Of a stretch of DNA of 64,000 bases, positions 36,434 to 45,645 are shown piece after piece (within the stretch, counting starts at the first letter, position 1; each line of letters opens with the position of its first letter). The notes under the pieces were generated by a model, which saw only the letters and a program-made list of their open reading frames with translations, was not told the origin of the DNA and ran no database searches. This DNA comes from Cyclobacterium amurskyense (lineage in GTDB: Bacteria; Bacteroidota; Bacteroidia; Cytophagales; Cyclobacteriaceae). The translations under genes were made by a program, and so were the position numbers. The DNA lies in assembly GCF_001050135.1 (NCBI RefSeq), contig NZ_CP012040.1, positions 3,073,001 to 3,137,000 on the forward strand, written 5' to 3'.

Positions 36434-36676
36434 ATGGCAAAAATTTGTGACATTACTGGAAAAAGGCCTCAGGTAGGAAATAACGTATCACACGCCAATA
36501 ATAAAACTAAGCGTAGATTTTACCCTAACCTGCATAAGAAGAGCTTTTATATCCCTGAAGAAGACGCATGGATCACTTTAAAGGTGTCGTCCTCAGCTTT
36601 GAGAACGATAAATAAAAAAGGAATCAGCGCTGTATTAAAAGAGGCGCAGAAAAAAGGAGAGATTATTATTAAATAA
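36434..36676 (+). CDS. rpmB: 50S ribosomal protein L28
   Basis: This 80-residue protein starts MAKICDITGKRPQVGNNVSHANNKTKRRFYPNL, which is the L28 signature (CDITGKrP and shANNktkR). L28 binds the large subunit rRNA near the E site. It is the first gene of a classic Bacteroidota cluster, 34 nt before rpmG. Confidence 0.97.
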   Translation: MAKICDITGKRPQVGNNVSHANNKTKRRFYPNLHKKSFYIPEEDAWITLKVSSSALRTINKKGISAVLKEAQKKGEIIIK

Positions 36677-36710
36677 GACTTGCCTCACACCAATATTAAA
36701 ATAACAGGAA

Positions 36711-36893
36711 ATGGCTAAGAAAGGTAATAGAGTTCAGGTGATTTTAGAGTGCACTGAACATAAAACAAGTGGAATGCCCGGGACTTCTCGGTACATCACT
36801 ACTAAGAACAGAAAAAACACTACAGAAAGGTTGGAACTTAAGAAATTCAACCCCATCTTGAAAAAGGTGACTGTTCACAAGGAAATCAAGTAA
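36711..36893 (+). CDS. rpmG: 50S ribosomal protein L33
   Basis: This 60-residue protein reads [45 protein letters not shown], a normal L33. It has one Cys in ILECTEHK and lacks the four zinc-binding Cys of zinc-type (C+) L33, so it is the zinc-free form. It lies between rpmB and a DUF4295 gene. Confidence 0.96.
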   Translation: MAKKGNRVQVILECTEHKTSGMPGTSRYITTKNRKNTTERLELKKFNPILKKVTVHKEIK

Positions 36894-36924
36894 TCACACA
36901 ACCCAAGGGTAAAACGATAATATT

Positions 36925-37077
36925 ATGGCTAAGAAAGTAGTAGCAACACTGAAAAAAGAAGGTGGCGTGACTTATGCCAAGGTAATTAAGGCAGTTAGAT
37001 CTGAAAAAACTGGAGCTTATACCTTTAAAGAAGAAATGGTGCCAAGCCAAATGGTTCAGGAAATCCTGAAGAAATAA
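36925..37077 (+). CDS. Small DUF4295 protein
   Basis: This 50-residue ORF reads MAKKVVATLKKEGG and ends VPSQMVQEILKK. It matches DUF4295, a short basic protein encoded between rpmG and ftsY in many Bacteroidota, probably ribosome-associated. It was found by eye, as it is too short for a usual ORF list. It starts 31 nt after rpmG and is followed by a terminator. Confidence 0.9.
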   Translation: MAKKVVATLKKEGGVTYAKVIKAVRSEKTGAYTFKEEMVPSQMVQEILKK

Positions 37078-37105
37078 GGTTTTCAAGGCATACAAAACTT
37101 TTACT

Positions 37106-37137
37106 ATCCCTTTCGGTTCCATCCGAAAGGGATTTTT
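37106..37137 (+). terminator. Terminator between DUF4295 and ftsY
   Basis: ATCCCTTTCGG (37106-37116) pairs perfectly with CCGAAAGGGAT (37123-37133) around a 6-nt loop and is followed by TTTTT. It lies 28 nt after the DUF4295 stop. It ends only 30 nt before the ftsY ATG, so it may be a partial terminator that lowers ftsY expression. Confidence 0.8.
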
Positions 37138-37166
37138 GCGTATATTCGTCTCAGATTTAAAAAATT

Positions 37167-38126
37167 ATGGGAATATTTGATTTTTTTTCTAAAGAGAAAA
37201 AAGAAAGTTTAGATAAGGGACTGGAAAAATCCAGCGATAACCTATTTTCAAAACTAGGAAAAGCCATTGTAGGCAAGTCTAAAGTGGATGAAGACATTTT
37301 GGATGAGTTAGAAGAGATTCTTATCACATCCGATGTTGGGGTAGATACTACCATTAAAATCATCCAACGAATCGAGGAAAGGGTTGCTAGAGATAAATAT
37401 ATAAGCACCGGAGAACTTGATGTCTTGCTTAGGGAGGAGATTGCCGGCTTGTTAGAAGAGAACAATACTCAAGATCTTGGTAGTTTTGATCTTCCTACCG
37501 ACAAAAAACCTTACGTTATTATGGTGGTAGGAGTCAATGGTGTAGGGAAAACCACTACTATTGGAAAATTGGCCCATCAATTTAAGCAAGCAGGCAAGTC
37601 GGTTGTACTTGGTGCTGCTGATACTTTTAGGGCCGCAGCAGTGGATCAGTTGATCCTTTGGGGAGAGCGCGTAGACGTCCCTGTTATTTCGCATGGAATG
37701 AATACAGACCCAGCTTCGGTAGCATTTGATACTGTCAAAAAGGCCGTAGAAATGAAGGCTGATGTGGTAATTGTAGATACCGCGGGAAGATTGCATACCA
37801 AAGTAAACTTAATGAACGAGCTTACTAAAATCAAAAGAGTGATGCAAAAGTTTATCCCAGATGCTCCACATGAAATTTTACTGGTTCTTGATGGGTCTAC
37901 AGGTCAGAATGCTTTTATTCAAGCCAAGGAATTCACGAAAGCAACTGAAATTAGTGCGCTTGCTATTACCAAATTAGACGGTACAGCCAAGGGTGGAGTG
38001 GTAATTGGAATCTCGGACCAATTTAAAATACCAGTGAAATACATAGGTGTAGGGGAGAAGATGAGTGACTTACAGGTTTTTAATAGGAAAGAATTTGTTG
38101 ATTCATTGTTCCGAAAAAAACAGTAA
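37167..38126 (+). CDS. ftsY: Signal recognition particle receptor
   Basis: FtsY is the membrane receptor GTPase for the signal recognition particle. At 319 residues it is the short form: the N-terminal acidic extension is only about 30 residues, followed by the NG domain. GTPase motifs are GVNGVGKTT at 122-130 (P-loop), DTAGRLH, TKLDGTAKGG and the end GEKMSDLQVF. It follows rpmB-rpmG-DUF4295, the usual Bacteroidota order, but the commonly following rimO is replaced by a sulfatase gene. Confidence 0.97.
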   Translation: MGIFDFFSKEKKESLDKGLEKSSDNLFSKLGKAIVGKSKVDEDILDELEEILITSDVGVDTTIKIIQRIEERVARDKYISTGELDVLLREEIAGLLEENNTQDLGSFDLPTDKKPYVIMVVGVNGVGKTTTIGKLAHQFKQAGKSVVLGAADTFRAAAVDQLILWGERVDVPVISHGMNTDPASVAFDTVKKAVEMKADVVIVDTAGRLHTKVNLMNELTKIKRVMQKFIPDAPHEILLVLDGSTGQNAFIQAKEFTKATEISALAITKLDGTAKGGVVIGISDQFKIPVKYIGVGEKMSDLQVFNRKEFVDSLFRKKQ

Positions 38127-38370
38127 TATTTTTAAATAAAATAACGGCGGAACTTTGATTTAGGACATTGGAGGGTGCTTGAGTTAGGATTAATAATATT
38201 TTTTCACCTACTGATTTAATAAAGAACTACCTTTAATTTTTGTTATTGAAGCAGGCTTAAGTTAAAAAATAAGAGCGTAGTTTTGGGATAAATTTATCTC
38301 TGTACAGGTAAGTGCAGTATGGCTATTTGATCGAAAAACAGTACATTTATCGTTCATTAATTATACTCCC

Positions 38371-41300
38371 ATGTACTTCATTTCAACAAGACTTGTGCTA
38401 CTTCTGTTAGCCATTAATGTTTTCAATTCTTTTGAAAGTAAAGCTCAAGATCAAAAGCCAAATATTATATTTATTCTTACTGACGACCAAAGGTGGGATG
38501 CCTTAGGCTATTCAGGGAATGATTTAATCCATACACCTGAGATGGATAAATTGGCTGAAGAAGGAACTTATTTTCAAAATGCATTGGTGACTACACCTAT
38601 TTGCGCTGCAAGTAGAGCGACCATTTTTACTGGTTTATATGAACGTAGCCATGCTTACACTTTTCAAACAGGCCCGATAAAATCAGCTTATATGGAAACG
38701 GCCTATCCGAAATTGCTCAAAGAGGCAGGTTATAAAGTAGGATTTTTTGGCAAATTTGGTGTTAACTATAAAGACTTGAATGGCTTGTTTGATTCCTTCG
38801 AATCCTATGACAGGAATGGGAGATTTTCAGATCGACGTGGCTATTATTTCAAAACCATTGGAGCGGATACCGTACACCTGACACGTTATACTGGACAGCA
38901 GGCACTTGATTTTATTGATGAAGCAGATGCTGATCAGCCATTCTGTCTTTCTCTTTCTTTTAGTGCACCACATGCTCATGATTCCGCAGAAAAACAATAC
39001 TTCTGGCAAGATGAGACAGCTCCACTACTTGATGGGGTAACTATCCCTAAGGCGAAAATATCTGAAGATCGTTATTTTGATGCTCAGCCTGAGATTGTTA
39101 AAAGCGGATTTAATAGGCTTAGGTGGACTTGGAGGTACGATACACCAGAAAAATACCAGCATAGTGTAAAAGGTTACTACCGAATGATCTCTGGGATTGA
39201 TCTTGAGATTGCTAAAATTAGAAAACAATTAAAAGCCAAAGGGATGGATAAAAATACCGTCATCATCCTGATGGGAGACAATGGCTACTTTTTGGGCGAG
39301 CGTCAATTGGCTGGGAAATGGTTGTTGTACGACAATTCAGTCAGGGTACCATTGATCGTTATGGATCCAAGATTGAAAAAACAATCAGACTCCAAAGAAA
39401 TGGCAGCCAATGTGGATGTTCCTTCTACGATATTGGATTTGGCTGGAGTTGATGTTCCATCGGGATATCAAGGAAAGAGCTTGGTTCCAGTGATCAAAGG
39501 AGAAAAACTTAATAGAGATACTGTATTAATAGAACATCTATGGGATTTTGATAACATACCACCAAGTGAGGGACTTAGAACTGCAGAATGGAAGTATTTT
39601 CGCTATATTAATGACCAATCAATAGCCGAAATGTATAACCTGGCGGAAGATCCGATGGAAATAAACAACTTGGCAAAGGATCCTCGATATGCTAGTAAAG
39701 TGGCGCAATTTGACAAAAAATTGGACGCCATGACAGCTGAGTTCTCGGACAATACTACGGCTGCTCCAATCAATAGGCATATCGAAATGGTAAGGAAACC
39801 ATCTGGAAAAATACTTATTGATAAAACCCCTGATTTTGGCTGGCAGGTGCCAGAAGGATTGGACTTTCAATCGGCTTATCAAATATTGGTCAGTAGCTCA
39901 GCAGAGAAGAGTAAGAAAAATATTGGAGATGTTTGGAACAGTGGAAAAGTTTTGGGTGGCGAGGTGTCTGATATTGCTTATATGGGACCTGAACTGACGG
40001 AAGGTAAGGCTTATTATTGGAAGGTGAGGATTTGGGACGAGGACAATCGGACAGGAAGGTATTCAGACAGTCAAAGTTTTCAGGTAGGGGCACCTGATAA
40101 TTACATTTCCACAGGTAATATATTTGAGAAGGAAGAAATCTCTCCAAAATCAATTCAAAAAGTAGCAACCAATACCTGGCTGGTTGATTTTGGAAAAGCT
40201 GCTTTTGCAAACTTATCATTAGATTATCAAGCCTCAAAAAATGAGATCTTAACCGTGAGGATAGGTGAACAACTCAAAGAGGGAAGGTTAAATGCTGAAC
40301 CTCAAGGGAATATTAGATTTGAGGAGATAGAAGTTAAAGTTAGTCCCGGTCAAACTGCATATACCTTGGCATTGCCAAAAGACAAGAGAAATACTGGGCC
40401 TGCTGCCGTTGCCCTTCCTGATAGTTTTCCTGTGTTACTCCCATTCCGATATGCGGAAATTGTAGGAGAAAAGAAACCAAAAGGGCTTACTCAAGAAGCT
40501 TATTTTAGTTTTTTTGATGGCAGTCAAAGTAGTTTTAGCAGTTCAGACACTGTTTTGAATCAAGTGTGGGAGCTATGTAAGTACTCCATGAAGGCCACTT
40601 CTTACGCCGGAATATATGTAGACGGTGACAGGGAGAGAATTCCTTACGAAGCGGATGCCTATATCAATCAGCTTAGTCACTATGCTGTAGATTGGGAATA
40701 CCCAATTGCCAGAAGGACCATTGAGTATTTTATGGAAAACCCTACTTGGCCCACCGAGTGGCAATTGCATGTAGCCTTGATGTTTTACGAGGATTATATG
40801 TACACAGGAAATACAGAGCTTATAGAAAAATATTATGATGAACTGAAGCATAAAACGCTAATGGAATTGGCGAGGGAAGATGGCTTAATTAGTTCAGCAA
40901 ATGCAAGTCCTGAATTCATGAAAAAGCTCGGTTTTAAGGATCCCAAAATCAAAATGAAAGACATTGTTGACTGGCCACCAGCACAGAAGGATACAGGTTG
41001 GAAGTTAGCGACTGCGGAAGGAGAAAGAGATGGATTTGTCTTCACTCCAATCAATACAGTAATAAATGCATTGTACTTCCGTAACCTGGAAATCATGGGT
41101 GAATTTGCTCGTCTTCTCAATAGAAATGATGAAGCCAGAGAATACGAATTGATGGCCATTAAAGTAAAAAAGGCTGTCAATGAAAAACTAATGGATCCTG
41201 AAAAAGGGATTTATTTAGACGGTGAAGGTGCAGGTCATTCCTCACTTCATGCCAATATGATGCCTTTGGCATTTAATATGGTGCCGGGAGAAAATGTGGA

Positions 41301-41871
41301 TGCAGTGGTCGATTTTATAAAATCTAGAGGGATGGCCTGTAGTGTTTATGGTTCCCAGTACCTAATGGATGGCTTGTACAATGCTGGTGAAGCAGACTAT
41401 GCTCTAGAACTGATGACTGCTACCCATGACCGGAGTTGGTGGAACATGATTGCTATTGGATCAACAGTAACTTTGGAGGCCTGGGACATGAAGTACAAGC
41501 CTAACTCAGATTGGAACCATGCCTGGGGTGCTGTGCCAGGAAATATAGTTGCACGAAAAATGTGGGGAATTCAACCCAAATCTCCAGGTGCAGCATTATT
41601 GGAAATAAAACCTCAATTAGGAAGCTTGACAGAAACGGAAATAACCGTTCCCTTTATCACTGGGAAGGTTAGTGCTTCTTATAGAAAAGTAAATAATCGT
41701 TTGCAACGCTATGTTTTTGAATTGCCTGCCAATGTTTCTGCAGAGTTAATTCTTAAATACAATGCCAATGATGCCATCTCCCTTAATGGTAAAAAAGTCA
41801 ATACCCGTTTCGGATCTATTCGACTTTCTCCTGGGAAAAATGAAATAGAATTGCAGGTCAATTCATTTTAA
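38371..41871 (+). CDS. Sulfatase / GH78 alpha-L-rhamnosidase fusion
   Basis: This 1166-residue secreted protein has a signal peptide (1-25), then an S1-type sulfatase domain (about 28-480) with NIIFILTDDQRWD (metal Asp pair) and the CxAxR site C78-A-A-S-R82; the Cys becomes formylglycine by a maturase that is not in the window. Residues about 510-1166 are a GH78-like alpha-L-rhamnosidase: DGDRERIPYEADAYINQ, TWPTEWQLHVALMFYEDY and TVTLEAWDMKYKPNSDWNHAWG. A fibronectin-like linker (YQILVSS, YYWKVRIWD) joins them. The same architecture is known from ulvan degradation in marine flavobacteria, where sulfated rhamnose is released. It has no SusCD neighbours here. The 245-nt gap before it holds a 12-bp palindrome (38287-38298). 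Confidence 0.93.
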   Translation: MYFISTRLVLLLLAINVFNSFESKAQDQKPNIIFILTDDQRWDALGYSGNDLIHTPEMDKLAEEGTYFQNALVTTPICAASRATIFTGLYERSHAYTFQTGPIKSAYMETAYPKLLKEAGYKVGFFGKFGVNYKDLNGLFDSFESYDRNGRFSDRRGYYFKTIGADTVHLTRYTGQQALDFIDEADADQPFCLSLSFSAPHAHDSAEKQYFWQDETAPLLDGVTIPKAKISEDRYFDAQPEIVKSGFNRLRWTWRYDTPEKYQHSVKGYYRMISGIDLEIAKIRKQLKAKGMDKNTVIILMGDNGYFLGERQLAGKWLLYDNSVRVPLIVMDPRLKKQSDSKEMAANVDVPSTILDLAGVDVPSGYQGKSLVPVIKGEKLNRDTVLIEHLWDFDNIPPSEGLRTAEWKYFRYINDQSIAEMYNLAEDPMEINNLAKDPRYASKVAQFDKKLDAMTAEFSDNTTAAPINRHIEMVRKPSGKILIDKTPDFGWQVPEGLDFQSAYQILVSSSAEKSKKNIGDVWNSGKVLGGEVSDIAYMGPELTEGKAYYWKVRIWDEDNRTGRYSDSQSFQVGAPDNYISTGNIFEKEEISPKSIQKVATNTWLVDFGKAAFANLSLDYQASKNEILTVRIGEQLKEGRLNAEPQGNIRFEEIEVKVSPGQTAYTLALPKDKRNTGPAAVALPDSFPVLLPFRYAEIVGEKKPKGLTQEAYFSFFDGSQSSFSSSDTVLNQVWELCKYSMKATSYAGIYVDGDRERIPYEADAYINQLSHYAVDWEYPIARRTIEYFMENPTWPTEWQLHVALMFYEDYMYTGNTELIEKYYDELKHKTLMELAREDGLISSANASPEFMKKLGFKDPKIKMKDIVDWPPAQKDTGWKLATAEGERDGFVFTPINTVINALYFRNLEIMGEFARLLNRNDEAREYELMAIKVKKAVNEKLMDPEKGIYLDGEGAGHSSLHANMMPLAFNMVPGENVDAVVDFIKSRGMACSVYGSQYLMDGLYNAGEADYALELMTATHDRSWWNMIAIGSTVTLEAWDMKYKPNSDWNHAWGAVPGNIVARKMWGIQPKSPGAALLEIKPQLGSLTETEITVPFITGKVSASYRKVNNRLQRYVFELPANVSAELILKYNANDAISLNGKKVNTRFGSIRLSPGKNEIELQVNSF

Positions 41872-41882
41872 TTGGGATTGAA

Positions 41883-41921
41883 GTGCCTACTTGCTAAAGT
41901 TAACCTTCAGCAAGTAGGCAC
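41883..41921 (+). repeat. Hairpin after the sulfatase-GH78 gene
   Basis: GTGCCTACTTGCT (41883-41895) pairs perfectly with AGCAAGTAGGCAC (41909-41921), 12 nt after the stop codon. There is no T-tract, so it is either a non-canonical terminator or a 3' stability element. Confidence 0.5.
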
Positions 41922-42086
41922 AAGTAAAAAAAATTAAAAGAATTGAGGTGGGTTTTTGCTTTAATAAAAATTTCAATAGCGTATTATCCGCAGGTTTCAT
42001 CTTTTTCATCCTGCATATTTAAATCGCTTTACATGGCTAGGTTGAATAAATATTGCGAACCTATTTTGGCTTGATAAAGAATAATT

Positions 42087-42968
42087 ATGGCAGCACATCA
42101 CCACCACCATCAATCCGGTAAAAATCTAAAAATTGCGTTTTTTCTAAATCTGGGGTTTACCCTTTTGGAAATCGTTGGAGGGCTATATGTAAATAGTATT
42201 GCCATTATTTCTGATGCAGTTCATGATTTGGGAGACAGTCTGTCACTGGGTACTGCCTGGTATTTGGATAAAAAGTCCAAACAAGGCTCGGATAAAAAAT
42301 TCTCTTTTGGTTACGCCCGGTTTTCGCTATTGGGGGCACTAATTAATAGCATTGTATTGATAGGCGGGTCAATATATGTGATTAGTGAGGCATTTGGTCG
42401 CTTACTGAATCCTGAACAAGCAGATGCGAAAGGGATGTTTTATTTTGCAGTTATTGGTGTCCTTGTTAATGGATATGCGGCCTGGAAAATGAGCGGGGGA
42501 AAAACATTGAACGAGAAAGTGGTTTCCTGGCATCTACTAGAAGATGTACTAGGCTGGGTGGCCGTTATGATAGTCGCAATCGTGTTGAATTTCAAGGATA
42601 TCCCTTTTCTAGATCCAGCACTTTCCTTGCTTATTACGGCCTATATTCTTTGGGGCGTGATAGGAAGATTGAAGGAAACCTTGTATGTGTTTCTTCAGGG
42701 GGTGCCAAAGGAAATCAATTTAGTTAAAATTGAAAAGGAACTGCTTTCGATTGATCACGTACAGTCCCTACATCATACGCATATTTGGTCTCTCGAAGGG
42801 GAGCACCATGTATTTTCAACTCATTTGAAACTGGAGCGAATCAGCTCTTTTGAAAAATTAATGGAAGTGAAAAATGAGGCGAAAGCACATTTGGAAAAAT
42901 ACCATTTCAAACATTTCACTATAGAGACAGAATTAGATACTGAAAATTGTGAGCTGGGCTCAGACTAA
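42087..42968 (+). CDS. Cation diffusion facilitator (zinc/cobalt efflux)
   Basis: This 293-residue protein has six transmembrane helices and the CDF metal sites: SDAVHDLGDS (HxxxD, first site) and SWHLLEDVLGW (HxxxD, second site). The N-terminus reads MAAHHHHHQ, a natural His cluster that can bind metal, as in other CDF proteins. The C-terminal domain (LHHTHIWSLEGEHHVFSTHL) has the usual His-containing metal-sensing fold. It exports Zn, Co or a related divalent ion from the cytoplasm. It is close to no other metal gene. Confidence 0.93.
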   Translation: MAAHHHHHQSGKNLKIAFFLNLGFTLLEIVGGLYVNSIAIISDAVHDLGDSLSLGTAWYLDKKSKQGSDKKFSFGYARFSLLGALINSIVLIGGSIYVISEAFGRLLNPEQADAKGMFYFAVIGVLVNGYAAWKMSGGKTLNEKVVSWHLLEDVLGWVAVMIVAIVLNFKDIPFLDPALSLLITAYILWGVIGRLKETLYVFLQGVPKEINLVKIEKELLSIDHVQSLHHTHIWSLEGEHHVFSTHLKLERISSFEKLMEVKNEAKAHLEKYHFKHFTIETELDTENCELGSD

Positions 42969-43534
42969 ATCCAATCCTGTCTACATTTTTTGTTACCATT
43001 ATAAATAACTTACCTCCTAAATTATTTATATTGAAAAAAGGATATAGGGCAAACGTTAGAATTTTGTAGCGATTTCTGATTTTGTAACGTGTAAAACCCG
43101 AAATATGCAATAGCCATTCTATTACGTGCTGAAATCGCTTTAAAATCAGCCACTTCGTTGCTGTTTTCAATTTCACCATAGCGGTGCTATGCTAAAATCT
43201 CCAAACAGCCTGATTTTCTTGCGATTACAACACTTCCCGTAAACACGGGACAGGCTATCACTAATTCTATTACATAATCCGGGTTAAAACGTTGAAAGAC
43301 AGAGAAAAAAAGAACGAATATCTTGTAATATTTTTTATATTGAATCCCATAATGCGGGATAGCGAATAGAAGCTATAAAGGCATTCGAAAAAAAGATAAT
43401 CCTGCCTAAGACTTACCGAAAAGCGACATTACTTAGCAGGTTCTTAAAAGCATGAAAAAATATATTTTTCATAAATTTTATTGAAAAAATGAATTAGAAT
43501 TGCCTATTTCAATAATAACCTAAAATACCATGCC
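42969..43534. other. Intergenic region of 566 nt with repeat copy C
   Basis: Repeat copy C fills 43092-43289. The rest is AT-rich with a short ATCCC/GGGAT hairpin near 43345-43362. I see no gene or clear promoter for the hydrolase at 43535. Confidence 0.6.
43092..43289 (-). repeat. Interspersed repeat, long form, copy C
   Basis: On the minus strand it begins TTTTAACCCGGATTATGTAA and ends TGCATATTTCGGGTTTTA. Read against copy B it is nearly identical over about 170 nt, with about 20 fewer bases near the left end. It lies between the CDF gene and a dienelactone hydrolase. Confidence 0.85.
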
Positions 43535-44422
43535 ATGAAACCCCTGAAAAAAGAAGACCTTAACCAAGAAGTTTTTGACCTCTATGATGATTATGCCCAC
43601 AGTAGGATAGATCGCAGAGAATTTGTTAATAAGCTTTCCAACTTTGCAGTAGGAGGTTTAACAGTCGCCGCTATCATGGGTTTTTTGATGCCCAATTATG
43701 CCAAGACAAGTCGGTTTTCTGAAGCCGATCCTCGTCTAATTGAAGAGACCATTACTTATAAATCCCCAAAGGGAGCAGGCACCATGAAAGGATTACTTGT
43801 ACGTCCAAAAGAGGTATCAGGGAAATTGCCGGGGATAGTTGTAGTGCACGAAAACAGAGGGCTTAATCCCTATGTTGAGGACACTGCGCGTCAGGCTGCT
43901 TTGGATGGGTTTATTGCTTTGGCACCTGATGCCTTGTCACCTATGGGAGGATACCCGGGTACAGATGATGAGGGTAGAACTATGCAAGGCAAAAGAGATA
44001 GAGAGGAAATGTTGCAGGATTTTATTGCAGGTTTTGAAACCTTGAAAACGCATGAGCAATGCACGGGTAAAGTAGGGGTAGTAGGGTTTTGCTTTGGAGG
44101 ATGGGTTTCCAATATGATGGCAGTTAGGGTGCCTGATCTTTCGGCAGCTGTTCCATTTTATGGAGGTCAACCTACGGCAGAAGAAACTGCGGCCATAAAT
44201 GCTCCCTTGATGTTACATTTTGCAGGCTTAGATACCAGGGTAAATGCAGGTTGGCCAGATTATGAGAAAGCGTTAAAGGCAAATGACAAAACCTATACGG
44301 CTTATATGTATCCTGAAGTTAACCATGGTTTCCACAATCATTCCACTCCTCGATATGATGAGGCTGCTGCAAAACTTGCCTGGGGAAGAACGATTGATTT
44401 TTTCAAAGAGCATTTGAAGTAG
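43535..44422 (+). CDS. Exported dienelactone hydrolase family protein
   Basis: This 295-residue alpha/beta hydrolase has the DLH triad: C186 in GFCFGGW, D233 in AGLDTR and H264 in EVNHGFH, plus the Glu in VVHENRGL (E106). An N-terminal segment (about 26-53) begins [12 protein letters not shown] and continues as a hydrophobic helix, which looks like a twin-arginine signal (RRxF) or membrane anchor. Most cytoplasmic DLH enzymes lack this. It may hydrolyse lactones or polysaccharide-derived esters, but this is a guess. It is an isolated gene between a repeat and the TIR-like gene. Confidence 0.87.
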   Translation: MKPLKKEDLNQEVFDLYDDYAHSRIDRREFVNKLSNFAVGGLTVAAIMGFLMPNYAKTSRFSEADPRLIEETITYKSPKGAGTMKGLLVRPKEVSGKLPGIVVVHENRGLNPYVEDTARQAALDGFIALAPDALSPMGGYPGTDDEGRTMQGKRDREEMLQDFIAGFETLKTHEQCTGKVGVVGFCFGGWVSNMMAVRVPDLSAAVPFYGGQPTAEETAAINAPLMLHFAGLDTRVNAGWPDYEKALKANDKTYTAYMYPEVNHGFHNHSTPRYDEAAAKLAWGRTIDFFKEHLK

Positions 44423-44770
44423 GGGTTTTTACACTAATTTAATGGTACTGAATTGTTATTTAGCTCTAATTATTCAAAAATTATTACGGGGAATTCACAT
44501 GAAAGCGGTATGTTTTTGGCTTAAAGATTACAGAATTATTAGTTTTAAAGAGTCATGCCGGAACAATAAATGACTAATTCCCTAGGTTTTCTAGGGGGTT
44601 GATAAGTTTCAATTATTGTCCTGGTTATAAAATCGATTCAAATACTCTCTGGTTATCAATCAATAATACTGCGGTTTACGGTCATGTAGCTTTGTTAAAT
44701 GATAGTCAATCAGATTTTATTATTTATGAGCTTAATTATGTTTTATAAGGGAAACATTTAAGAAATATAA
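44423..44770. other. AT-rich intergenic region before the TIR-like gene
   Basis: 348 nt with no ORF of note. It holds a CCCTAG-GTTTT-CTAGGG hairpin near 44579-44597 without a T-tract. It is visibly richer in A and T than the neighbouring hydrolase gene, in line with a transferred segment. Confidence 0.5.
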
Positions 44771-45586
44771 ATGAAAATATTTATTTGCTGCAGAAGCATA
44801 GACAAAATAAAGTGTGATGAAATTATTTCTGATTTATTGAATGATTCTGAGAATTCTGTTGCCATATTAAAGCAGACTGACCATGTTGAAAACTGGCAAG
44901 AAGTTGTTGAATCAAGCATTAAAGAAAGTGATTTTGTTTTGTTTTTAATTGGTCATGAGACATTCATGAGTAATCAAATACTTTGGGAGTTTGAAAAGTC
45001 AAAAAGTCTTTACAAGCATATAATTGGAATTAAACTTGAAAATGCTTCAGAAGATTCTATTCGATTTTTTCAAGGATTTAAAGTTTTTAATAATACAATT
45101 CAGGCATTAAAATATATCGATAAAGTATTTATAAGTGACCGAGAACTTAAAATAGAGCAATACAAAATTATGATTAATTCGACTGAGAAGGTAACAGATG
45201 CAAGAATGAAGGTGAATAATTTATTTTTCACTATTACATCTTCAATTCTATCCGTTGCGTTTATTTTAGGCAAAACTTATAGTTTTATTCCATTAAGTGT
45301 GTTAGCGATGATTGTTTTTACTGGACTTGCTTTGTTAACTACTTTCTTTTGGGATAGGTTGGTAAGTTCTTATGGGGATTTAAATACTGGTAAATTCAAA
45401 GTAATTGGAAAGATAGAGAAAGATTTAAGAACAAATATGTTTGAAGAGGAATGGCGTATCCTGACACAGGAAATTGAATATGAGTCTAATACGAAAACAG
45501 AAATGAAAATTATTGGACAGTTTAGGTTTTTTATAATTCTGGCCCTGTTAATTGAGATTTGTTATCTGCTTTATGATTTTTGCTAA
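44771..45586 (+). CDS. TIR-like domain fused to a three-helix membrane module
   Basis: This 271-residue protein begins MKIFICCRSIDK, the first strand of a TIR-like fold, and continues with SDFVLFLIGHETFMSNQILWEFEKSKSLYKHIIGIKL (53-89). E73 or E75 in LWEFE lies where NAD-hydrolysing TIR domains have the catalytic Glu. Residues 150-197 and 248-269 are three transmembrane helices, with KFKVIGKIEKDLRTNMFEEEW between them; this part resembles what I know as RipA-family membrane proteins. TIR plus membrane helices is an effector layout of anti-phage systems (Pycsar, CBASS, Thoeris). No cyclase or sensor gene is adjacent. AT-rich base use and flanks without related genes suggest horizontal transfer. 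Confidence 0.65.
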   Translation: MKIFICCRSIDKIKCDEIISDLLNDSENSVAILKQTDHVENWQEVVESSIKESDFVLFLIGHETFMSNQILWEFEKSKSLYKHIIGIKLENASEDSIRFFQGFKVFNNTIQALKYIDKVFISDRELKIEQYKIMINSTEKVTDARMKVNNLFFTITSSILSVAFILGKTYSFIPLSVLAMIVFTGLALLTTFFWDRLVSSYGDLNTGKFKVIGKIEKDLRTNMFEEEWRILTQEIEYESNTKTEMKIIGQFRFFIILALLIEICYLLYDFC

Positions 45587-45645
45587 AAGTGGGAAGAAGA
45601 TTAATTTTTATTTAACAATTAAATGAAGTTAAGTAAATAATTTGT

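Noticed and set aside
38287..38298. GATAAATTTATC palindrome before the sulfatase-GH78 gene as an operator
   Set aside because: A 12-bp A/T palindrome is expected by chance in AT-rich intergenic DNA and has no second copy that I saw.
42919..43179. 86-residue minus-strand ORF across repeat copy C
   Set aside because: It runs through the repeat and into the CDF gene, and the other repeat copies do not keep the frame. It is not a gene.
44579..44597. CCCTAG/CTAGGG hairpin as terminator of the dienelactone hydrolase gene
   Set aside because: There is no T-tract and it is 157 nt after the stop codon, so it is too weak to call.
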